Positions 15,008 to 20,405 of a stretch of DNA of 20,405 nucleotides are shown here, piece after piece. Location of the stretch: assembly GCA_964425645.1 (NCBI GenBank), contig CAYRNC010000024.1, forward strand, positions 1-20,405, written 5' to 3'. Numbering within the stretch: position 1 is the stretch's first letter; every line of letters starts with the position of its first letter. The position numbers and the translations under genes were made by a program. The notes below the pieces were generated by a model that worked only from the letters and a program-made list of their open reading frames with translations, was not told where the DNA came from and did not search any database. The DNA comes from CAYRNC01 sp964425645. Its GTDB lineage: Bacteria; Bacillota; Clostridia; Peptostreptococcales; Anaerovoracaceae.

Positions 15008-15961
15008 TTACAAGCTGCCTTTACCTTCCATAACAAAGGACGCAAAATGGGCTACGAACTTTTTCATACCCGATTCGTTCAAATGGCGGCGATCGTAAAA
15101 ATCAGTATTGAGATCCAATCCAACTTTTTTATAAAGTTCATCGGAATTATAATCGATAAACCGCACCTGGTTATCGTTTGCAATTTTAGCGACACAATTA
15201 TAGAACATTTTTTCCTCTTTGGTAGCGTTGGAGGGGGCTTTAAAGAACACTATATCTATCCCTTTTTCTCTTGCCAGATCTATTATTTTATTGATATAAT
15301 ACATATTTTTTTCAGTTATTGAAGCTGCGTCGACAATCTCCGCCACATCCTCCCTTTCTATATCGATGGCGGCAGAAGTAAGGCGGACATGACCTTTATC
15401 CGGATCTTTGCCCTTTTCATAAATGCGGATAAAATCCTCCTTTTTTAAATCTTCCCACCTCTCATGATACTTCATTATATGGAACAAATAATACCGCCTC
15501 TCGCCTTTTGGAACGGATGCCTCTATCATTTTCCATTTGTTGAAGGATAAGGGTATGGGGTCCACTGCGGTGTGGCTTGTCCCTTCATCTGAATAATCAT
15601 CTTGCTGTTCCGCCATATAGACTTCAACTGCAACTAACTTCGGACTTTGGGATTTCAGCGCTTCAATCATATAGTGATATGTAACCCATAAGGGTTGAAG
15701 CTGGGTTGCAAGCACATAAGATAACAAACCTGTTTCCTGATAAAATACCGCAGGATCCACAGAACAGTACACGTGGCTTGACCCAAAAAACATAACATCA
15801 AAGCTGTTGGGATCTTCATTGTAAAAGCCCGCAACTTTTGCAGTCATGTTCCAGCGGCCCTCTATTTGTTTATGCATCAAAACGGAACCTGCCAGTGAAA
15901 ACAATTTTGCGAATATAAAAAGGAATATCAATACCGCAAGTATTCGTTTAATGTTTTTCAT
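15008..15961 (-). CDS. Membrane-anchored SGNH-like protein, partner of the adjacent MBOAT
   Basis: Likely works with the MBOAT protein encoded upstream to transfer acyl (probably acetyl) groups to an extracellular polymer, like AlgX/AlgJ with AlgI. I do not recognise a named gene. The 317 residues start with a signal-anchor helix (about 5-28), so the rest lies outside the membrane. Two catalytic SGNH blocks are visible: FFGSSHVYCSVDP (58-70), where S62 would be the nucleophile, and DRRHLNESG (290-298), giving the Asp-x-x-His pair D290/H293. In between, KLVAVEVYM (108-116) and GIDIVFFKAPSN (234-245) fit the alternating strands of this fold. The start lies 10 bases after the MBOAT stop, with GGTGAG close to the ATG. 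The family call is moderately sure; the substrate is unknown. Confidence 0.75.
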   Translation of the reverse strand: MKNIKRILAVLIFLFIFAKLFSLAGSVLMHKQIEGRWNMTAKVAGFYNEDPNSFDVMFFGSSHVYCSVDPAVFYQETGLLSYVLATQLQPLWVTYHYMIEALKSQSPKLVAVEVYMAEQQDDYSDEGTSHTAVDPIPLSFNKWKMIEASVPKGERRYYLFHIMKYHERWEDLKKEDFIRIYEKGKDPDKGHVRLTSAAIDIEREDVAEIVDAASITEKNMYYINKIIDLAREKGIDIVFFKAPSNATKEEKMFYNCVAKIANDNQVRFIDYNSDELYKKVGLDLNTDFYDRRHLNESGMKKFVAHFASFVMEGKGSL

Positions 15962-15971
15962 ATCTCACCGC

Positions 15972-17444
15972 TTAAAACTGAAAGTATATAAACTGGCTTT
16001 CACTGTAGCCCGGACCATATATGCCAAATATAATGATAGAAAAAATCAACCCCAGGCTTAAAAGCCAGCGAAAAGCAAGATTTTGAGCGGCAAATCGCTC
16101 CCTTACTTTTATTCCCTTGTACTGGATAATGCTTACGAGCAATAATACACCCGACGCGAACACCGTTACCCAAAAGCTGTTCGAGGACAGGCCGAGCAAA
16201 TAAATGCTTCCATCAATTAAAATCCAAGGATTCCATTGTGCCGCTATATTGCGTAAAATACCCATGGCCTGCGTAAAAGTCTCTGCCCTGAAAAAAATCC
16301 ATGCAAAATTCACTAAACAAAAAGTGATAAACATCTGCCCCAGCTTATAGCTTGCAGCCCCAGTTTTTATCTTGAATTTGCAGGTAATTCTTTCTTTAAG
16401 AGGATGGGTCATCTGTCCTATCACCTGGAAAAGTCCGTGAAGCAAACCCCAAATTACAAAGGTCCAGCCTGCACCGTGCCATAGACCGCTTATTAAAAAT
16501 ACGATAACGGTATTCACATATTTTCTGACTGTACCCTTGCGGTTACCGCCAAGGGGAATGTAAAGGTAATCGCGAAACCAGGTGGACAGTGAAATGTGCC
16601 AGCGCCTCCAAAATTCCGCGATGCTTCGGGAAAAATAGGGTTGCTTGAAATTATCCATCAATCGAAAACCCATAACCTGTGCACTCCCGATTGCAATAGC
16701 GGAATATGATCCGAAATCGCAATAGATCTGCAAACCAAAAAAAAGAGTGGCCAGCACAAGGGGTATACCTTCGTACTGTTCATAATTATTATATACCGTG
16801 TTTACTAAAATGGCGGCTCTATCCGCTATGACCAGTTTCAAAAAAAATCCCCACAGCATAAGCAGCAGACCTGATTTTACTCTTTCGTAATCAAAATACT
16901 GCCTTCGGCTGATCTGCACCAGAAGATTCTTTGACCTTTCTATAGGTCCCGCAACGAGCTGGGGGAAAAAAGACACAAACAGCGCATATCTGAATAAATT
17001 CTTTTCTGTATATATCTCTCCCCGATACACATCCATTGTATAGGACAGGGCCTGAAACGTATAAAAGGATATGCCTACCGGAAGGATTACATCAAAGGAA
17101 GCTTCCACGGCCTGTATACCTGCATAAGCAAATACCCTGTTGATGTTGTCAATAAGAAAATCGAAATATTTAAAAAAGAACAGGATTAAAAGGTTAGCTG
17201 CCACACATAAAAATACCCACAGATTTTTCAACCGTCCGACCTGTTTGCTCCCTATCAACAGCCCGCTGGCATAGGTGATCAGGGTTGAGATTCCTATGAG
17301 CACCGCATACTTGGCATTCCAGCACATATAGAAATAATAGCTGGCTACAAGCAGCCATATATAGCGTACCTTGTGGGGCAATACAAAATAAAAAAGCACC
17401 ACAAGGGGATAAAACAGCATAAAGCGGAAGGAATTAAACAGCAT
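15972..17444 (-). CDS. MBOAT family O-acyltransferase (AlgI/DltB-like)
   Basis: Multi-pass membrane enzyme that moves an acyl group across the membrane to an extracellular acceptor. The 490 residues fit AlgI-type proteins (about 460-520). The N-terminal MLFNSFRFMLFYPLVVLFYF is typical. Family marks are GISFYTFQALSYTMDVYRG (124-142), FFPQLVAGPIER (159-170), FWRRWHISLSTWFRDYLYIP (278-297) and SGLWHGAGWTFVIWGLLHG with the invariant catalytic His323. About ten or more hydrophobic helices are spread along the chain. AGAAGGGAATAGT precedes the ATG. It is first in an operon with the SGNH protein and the CapD-like dehydratase. The AlgI-like length and the SGNH partner favour polysaccharide acetylation over teichoic-acid D-alanylation, because no dltA or dltC is present. 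Confidence 0.92.
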   Translation of the reverse strand: MLFNSFRFMLFYPLVVLFYFVLPHKVRYIWLLVASYYFYMCWNAKYAVLIGISTLITYASGLLIGSKQVGRLKNLWVFLCVAANLLILFFFKYFDFLIDNINRVFAYAGIQAVEASFDVILPVGISFYTFQALSYTMDVYRGEIYTEKNLFRYALFVSFFPQLVAGPIERSKNLLVQISRRQYFDYERVKSGLLLMLWGFFLKLVIADRAAILVNTVYNNYEQYEGIPLVLATLFFGLQIYCDFGSYSAIAIGSAQVMGFRLMDNFKQPYFSRSIAEFWRRWHISLSTWFRDYLYIPLGGNRKGTVRKYVNTVIVFLISGLWHGAGWTFVIWGLLHGLFQVIGQMTHPLKERITCKFKIKTGAASYKLGQMFITFCLVNFAWIFFRAETFTQAMGILRNIAAQWNPWILIDGSIYLLGLSSNSFWVTVFASGVLLLVSIIQYKGIKVRERFAAQNLAFRWLLSLGLIFSIIIFGIYGPGYSESQFIYFQF

Positions 17445-17492
17445 ACTATTCCCTTCTGTTCTCTTCTTACGTACCTACGTTCAGACAGGGAT

Positions 17493-17521
17493 ATGATACA
17501 TTTTTTTTGCTGTTATTGCAA
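17493..17521 (-). promoter_or_regulatory. Sigma-A promoter for the MBOAT-SGNH-dehydratase operon
   Basis: TTGCAA (17516-17521) and TATCAT (17493-17498) on the minus strand are exactly 17 bases apart, with an A8 run in the spacer. It lies in the 82-base gap between the FAD-Rieske stop and the MBOAT start, giving a leader of about 40 bases. Confidence 0.6.
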
Positions 17522-17526
17522 TAGCT

Positions 17527-19068
17527 TCAATCAACCGACGGCAGCTTCGTGACTGCCGGATTATCCACCGGATTTCCTTTAATATCAAAGCGGGAACCAT
17601 GACAGGGGCAATCCCACGTAAGTTCTTCGGGATTCCAGCCCAATTGACATCCCATATGGGTACATTTAGGTTCCACCATGTGCAGGACTCCCGCCGGATC
17701 TCTATATACTCCCGTTTTTTCTCCTTCATGCTCTACGATCCCGCCGTGGCCCGGCAAGATATCCTTTACAAGTTCCTCGGGTATATCAAAAAGGCTTTTA
17801 AGCAGTCCTTTTCCGATAGTTTTTACATCCTTCCACATGTCCCCTGCCGAAACCGGTGCAGTGAATCTGTGAGGGGCAAAAATACTGTTTTCGAAATCCT
17901 TGGATTTCGGACCTCGCAATATCATGTCCGATATGATCATCGCAGATGCCATGGAGCTTGTCATGCCCCATTTCCGAAAACCTGTCGCCACATACCAACC
18001 GGGACGATTTGCAGCATACTGTCCTATATAAGGGACCCCGTCCATCGACATGCAATCCTGCGCCGACCAGGCATAGGCCTCCTTTGCGTTGGGATACCAC
18101 TTTTTTGCTGTCTTCCTAAGCTGCTCATAACAGCCACCCGACTGATTTTCACCCGTCCTGTGGCCGCAGCCGCCCAAAAGCAAATAATTGTCCTGATTTC
18201 GGAAAGAATATTTCTGCTGATCCACACCTATATACATTCCTCCAACGTCTCCGGCATCAGACAATGCCAGCACATAAGATCTTTCCTGATGCATCCTTAA
18301 AAAATAGTATCCGGGAACATTGATGAAAGGAAAATGGCAGGCAAATACAACATGATCGGTTTTAACGTCTCCTTTGTCTGTCTGCACGATACTGCTTCCG
18401 TCATTCCAATCCACATCTAAAACCTTTGTCTCCTCAAACACAGTCAGATCAGAGGAAATACCCTTGATGAATTTTAAAGGATGAAAACGAGATTGGTTTT
18501 CAAATAATACAGCACCCTTTGAATAGAAGGGGAGACCCCATCGGCCATCATTTTTTTGTTTATTTTCATCGAGAAAGACGGCAGGTATGCCCAAAGAGGC
18601 TGCCGCTTGGGCCTCTTTTTGTATTTCATCCATGCGCTCATCTTCCAACGTATAAAGGTAGGCGGGCAGATCCACAAGATCGCAGTCTATGCCCTTTTCC
18701 CTTATGATATTACGATATTGNNNNNNNNNNAAAATAGCTTGCTGATTGGCGTTGGCATATTCCCGTGCTTTTTCTTCTCCAAAGCTTTCGATCAAACTGT
18801 GGTATATAAGATCGTGCTGGGACGTTATTTTAGCCGTAGTATTTTGGGTTACACCCCCGGCTATAATTCCGGCATCCAGTACAATGGAGTTAACCCCCTT
18901 ATTCTTCAGCATATATGCAGTAAGCATCCCGGCCATACCGGCTCCGATGACTACAGCCTCGACATTTTTAAACTGGTCTAAAGATCCTTGCTTCCTGTCA
19001 ATTTCACAGGTACCTCTCCATAGGGATACTCTAAGCCTTTCTTTTTGCGGCATCACTGTGCATTTCAT
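17527..19068 (-). CDS. FAD-dependent oxidoreductase with C-terminal Rieske [2Fe-2S] domain (contains a 10-N gap)
   Basis: A DAO-type flavoprotein fused to a Rieske domain, like Bacillus YhfW; the substrate is unknown. Of 513 codons four are undetermined. The FAD fold begins with AVVIGAGMAGMLTAYML (38-54) and continues with GGVTQNTTAKITSQH (71-85), typical of this subgroup. About residues 90-410 form the substrate and FAD domain, including YVATGFRKWGMTSSMASAM. The Rieske part has CTHMGC (469-474) and CPCHGS (487-492): C469, H471, C487 and H490 bind the cluster, and C474/C489 can form the disulfide seen in cytochrome bc-type Rieske proteins. There is no signal peptide, so it is likely cytoplasmic. 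GAGGTGA stands before the ATG. It follows the methyltransferase by 45 bases, which include a T13 run. Confidence 0.92.
   Translation of the reverse strand: MKCTVMPQKERLRVSLWRGTCEIDRKQGSLDQFKNVEAVVIGAGMAGMLTAYMLKNKGVNSIVLDAGIIAGGVTQNTTAKITSQHDLIYHSLIESFGEEKAREYANANQQAIXXXXQYRNIIREKGIDCDLVDLPAYLYTLEDERMDEIQKEAQAAASLGIPAVFLDENKQKNDGRWGLPFYSKGAVLFENQSRFHPLKFIKGISSDLTVFEETKVLDVDWNDGSSIVQTDKGDVKTDHVVFACHFPFINVPGYYFLRMHQERSYVLALSDAGDVGGMYIGVDQQKYSFRNQDNYLLLGGCGHRTGENQSGGCYEQLRKTAKKWYPNAKEAYAWSAQDCMSMDGVPYIGQYAANRPGWYVATGFRKWGMTSSMASAMIISDMILRGPKSKDFENSIFAPHRFTAPVSAGDMWKDVKTIGKGLLKSLFDIPEELVKDILPGHGGIVEHEGEKTGVYRDPAGVLHMVEPKCTHMGCQLGWNPEELTWDCPCHGSRFDIKGNPVDNPAVTKLPSVD
18721..18730. other. Assembly gap (10 N) inside the FAD-Rieske gene
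   Basis: Ten Ns between ANANQQAI and QYRNIIREKGIDCD. The frame is kept with ten bases. Going by the usual helix length here, very few residues may really be missing, so the N count looks like a placeholder. Confidence 0.95.
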
Positions 19069-19097
19069 AAAACATCACCTCGTGAATATGATTGCCG

Positions 19098-19110
19098 AAA
19101 AAAAAAAAAA
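19098..19110. repeat. Homopolymer run of 13 A (T on the coding strand)
   Basis: Thirteen A on plus, so T13 on the transcribed strand, in the 45-base gap between the methyltransferase stop and the FAD-Rieske start, ending 29 bases before that start. There is no stable hairpin in front of it, so it is not a convincing terminator. Such runs are prone to slippage and to sequencing error. Confidence 0.8.
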
Positions 19111-19113
19111 CAT

Positions 19114-19728
19114 TCAAAACAAAGATTTTATTGCTTTTATGACCACAAAACCGCCTTCCCCATAGCCATTCATCGTTTCATACAAAATATTTTCCGTGCT
19201 GTATACCGTCTGTTTATGGGTAAGTTCGGAAAACCCTGCTTCCGCAAGCAACTTTTCTACCGAGGCAACAGAATAGAAGTCAGCATTCCTGTAAAATGAA
19301 TCCTTCTCTTTGCGGGACTCGTAAAGCTTCCCTAAGCGGCTTTCTCTGTCGATAAACGCGACTACCAAGAACCCGCCTTTTTCTAAAACCCTGTGAGCTT
19401 CGCAAAAAGCTCTGCCCACATCATCAAAAAAGCATATAGCCGTAACCATAAGGACATAATCGAAAATTTCGTCCGGAAAAGGAAGGCACTCAGCCTTTGC
19501 TTCTATCACCTTAATGCCGCGGCTTTCGGCTATTCTTGCCATATTGCCTGCAGGCTCTACCCCCAGTTGAATCCCTAAGGGTTTTGCAAACCTTCCTGTT
19601 CCGATTCCTATCTCCACCCCGTTTAAACCTACCGGTATCAGAGACTTTACCGCATTAAGTTCTGATCGGTAGATGTTACCGTTTTTATCGAACCAATCAT
19701 CATACTTTTGGCTTTGCTGCTGGAACAT
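19114..19728 (-). CDS. Class I SAM-dependent methyltransferase (Methyltransf_11 type)
   Basis: A small-molecule-type methyltransferase; the substrate cannot be told. From the ATG at 19728 it has 204 residues. The SAM site is GVEIGIGTGRFA (37-48), then GVEPAGNMARIAESRG for the acidic-loop region, ECLPFPDEIFDYVLMVTAICF around motif II/III and HRVLEKGGFLVVAF for motif IV, the usual UbiE/Methyltransf_11 order. A TTG two codons earlier (19734) overlaps the spacer; GGAGGG with six bases to the ATG at 19728 favours the later start. It is transcribed ahead of the FAD-Rieske gene and divergently from hsp20, with a candidate promoter and palindrome upstream. It may act on the same compound as the oxidoreductase, which is inference only. 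Confidence 0.9.
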   Translation of the reverse strand: MFQQQSQKYDDWFDKNGNIYRSELNAVKSLIPVGLNGVEIGIGTGRFAKPLGIQLGVEPAGNMARIAESRGIKVIEAKAECLPFPDEIFDYVLMVTAICFFDDVGRAFCEAHRVLEKGGFLVVAFIDRESRLGKLYESRKEKDSFYRNADFYSVASVEKLLAEAGFSELTHKQTVYSTENILYETMNGYGEGGFVVIKAIKSLF

Positions 19729-19734
19729 TATCAA

Positions 19735-19740
19735 CCCTCC
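19735..19740 (-). promoter_or_regulatory. Ribosome site fixing the methyltransferase start
   Basis: GGAGGG on minus, six bases before the ATG at 19728. The alternative TTG at 19734 would directly abut this site, too close to be used well. Confidence 0.65.
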
Positions 19741-19753
19741 GTGCCGTCTCTAA

Positions 19754-19783
19754 ATTAATCCATGGTTAAGTTTAACATGTAAA
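19754..19783 (-). promoter_or_regulatory. Possible promoter with palindromic spacer for the methyltransferase
   Basis: TTTACA (19778-19783, five of six to consensus) and ATTAAT (19754-19759) are 18 bases apart on minus. The spacer holds the imperfect palindrome CATGGTTAAGTTTAACATG (19761-19779), which also overlaps the edge of the -35 box. Position and symmetry fit a repressor operator, but the -10 match is weak. Confidence 0.35.
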
Positions 19784-19810
19784 GCAATCTTTTTCTACCG
19801 TTAGCGGGCT

Positions 19811-19839
19811 TTGAATACACTGTTTTATGACTGAATAAT
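19811..19839 (+). promoter_or_regulatory. Possible sigma-A promoter for hsp20
   Basis: TTGAAT (19811-19816) and AATAAT (19834-19839), 17 bases apart on plus, about 100 bases before the hsp20 ATG. No CIRCE (TTAGCACTC-N9-GAGTGCTAA) was seen in this gap. The long leader contains a small hairpin (CGGC/GCCG, 19887-19899). Confidence 0.4.
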
Positions 19840-19940
19840 TATGGCTTTATATGGGTATATAAATATAGAAATTCAAACGCTGAAGGCGGCAGTTAGCCGA
19901 TTTGTAAGCGGGGGAAATTAAAATAAGGAGGAACAGGGAA

Positions 19941-20378
19941 ATGGCAGGATTAGTACCGTTTAACAGAAAAAACACGAGCCTGATCGGCAGCGGTTTTGAT
20001 GATTTTTATAATCTGCTTGATGATTTCTTTACACATCCAAGAAGGACATTTGTGGCAGATACATTTAAAGTCGATGTTCAGGAAAACGAAAAAGGCTATA
20101 TTATTGAGGCGGAGCTTCCGGGCGTAAAAAAAGAGGAGATAGAGGTCAGCCTGAATGAAGGTAGGCTGGGAATTTCGATAGAACGACGAGAGGACATCGA
20201 AGAAGAAAAGAAAAACTACATTCATAAGGAAAGAAGATACAGCTCAATGAACCGCTGCATCTACTTAAAAGATGCAAGCGGGGAAGATGTTAAAGCAAAA
20301 CTTGATGAGGGTGTTCTATCTATAGCAGTACCGAAACTGGAGAAAAAAGAGACCTCAGTTCGAGTCGACGTAGAATAG
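19941..20378 (+). CDS. hsp20: Small heat-shock protein, Hsp20/alpha-crystallin family
   Basis: ATP-independent chaperone that holds unfolding proteins until DnaK or ClpB systems act; forms oligomers in the cytoplasm. The 145 residues are typical of clostridial Hsp20. An N-terminal arm with FDDFYNLLDDFF is followed by the alpha-crystallin domain (about 40-130), with VDVQENEKGYIIEAELPGV near its start and the conserved GVLSIAVPKLE near its end. The short tail ends VRVDVE, a possible V-x-V version of the I-x-I anchor. AAGGAGG stands 9 bases before the ATG. It is the only plus-strand gene here and is divergent from the methyltransferase. An AAGGAG right after its stop suggests a further co-transcribed gene. 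Confidence 0.96.
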   Translation: MAGLVPFNRKNTSLIGSGFDDFYNLLDDFFTHPRRTFVADTFKVDVQENEKGYIIEAELPGVKKEEIEVSLNEGRLGISIERREDIEEEKKNYIHKERRYSSMNRCIYLKDASGEDVKAKLDEGVLSIAVPKLEKKETSVRVDVE

Positions 20379-20390
20379 CAAGGAGACATT

Positions 20391-20405
20391 TTGGAATTGC
20401 AAAGA
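20391..20405 (+). CDS. Possible start of the next gene (five codons, TTG start)
   Basis: AAGGAG (20380-20385) lies just after the hsp20 stop and is followed, five bases later, by TTG and four open codons to the window edge. The spacing is right for translation of a second gene of an hsp20 operon, but nothing can be said of its product. Confidence 0.3.

Noticed and set aside
17505..17530. GCTATTGCAATAACAGC near the FAD-Rieske stop as a terminator
   Set aside because: Imperfect short palindrome. On the coding strand it is followed by A8, not T, and its TTGCAA is better explained as the -35 box of the MBOAT promoter.
19878..19910. Hairpin in the hsp20 leader as an RNA thermometer
   Set aside because: CGGC/GCCG and CGCT/AGCG can pair, but the stem does not include the AAGGAGG ribosome site, and no U-rich stretch pairs with it.
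19741..19940. CIRCE element (HrcA operator) before hsp20
   Set aside because: No TTAGCACTC-N9-GAGTGCTAA or close variant is present.

Overview
The window reads as a chromosomal segment of an anaerobic, Gram-positive Clostridia-type bacterium (Bacillota). The reasons are the glpX-rho and prmC-prfA-Sua5 gene neighbourhoods, strong AGGAGG-type ribosome sites, LCP and SLH cell-wall proteins, and a crotonase/3-hydroxybutyryl-CoA dehydrogenase pair of the butyrate type. I cannot place it below class level. Eighteen genes are supported. Seventeen lie on the minus strand, so transcription runs from high to low coordinates; only the small heat-shock gene at the right end is on plus. Two 10-N blocks show that this is a scaffolded draft. 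No tRNA, rRNA, CRISPR array, transposase or prophage gene was seen, and no gene-free stretch exceeds about 210 bases.

Region A (1-6726, minus) is a carbon and information-processing operon: glpX (class II fructose-bisphosphatase), rho, a DUF1385/YqhQ membrane protein, prmC (methylates release factors), rpmE (zinc-type L31), prfA (RF1) and a Sua5-type threonylcarbamoyl-AMP synthase cut by the window edge. Rho, RF1 and the RF1 methylase all act in termination. A good intrinsic terminator sits between rpmE and prfA.

Region B (6787-10046, minus) is a cell-envelope operon: two tandem LytR-CpsA-Psr (LCP) proteins, then a secreted protein with three SLH domains. A good sigma-A promoter precedes it, and an inverted repeat covers the expected transcription start.

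Region C (10050-13018, minus) is pgi, crt and hbd behind an extended -10 promoter. It joins a glycolytic enzyme to two steps of the C4 acyl-CoA pathway. The Hbd cofactor loop looks changed toward NADPH.

Region D (13035-17521, minus) is a surface-polysaccharide operon: an MBOAT O-acyltransferase, an SGNH-like membrane-anchored partner and a large CapD/WbpM-type nucleotide-sugar 4,6-dehydratase. A TTGCAA-17-TATCAT promoter lies just upstream. Regions B and D fit together: polymer precursor synthesis and acylation in D, polymer attachment (LCP) and polymer binding (SLH) in B.

Region E (17527-20405) holds a methyltransferase and an FAD oxidoreductase with a C-terminal Rieske domain on minus, divergent from an hsp20 gene on plus. 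An imperfect palindrome fills the spacer of the likely methyltransferase promoter.

I found no clear-cut undescribed system. The points most worth a second look are the uncharacterised DUF1385 protein inside the termination operon, the altered Hbd cofactor loop, the MBOAT/SGNH/dehydratase set and the FAD-Rieske/methyltransferase pair.
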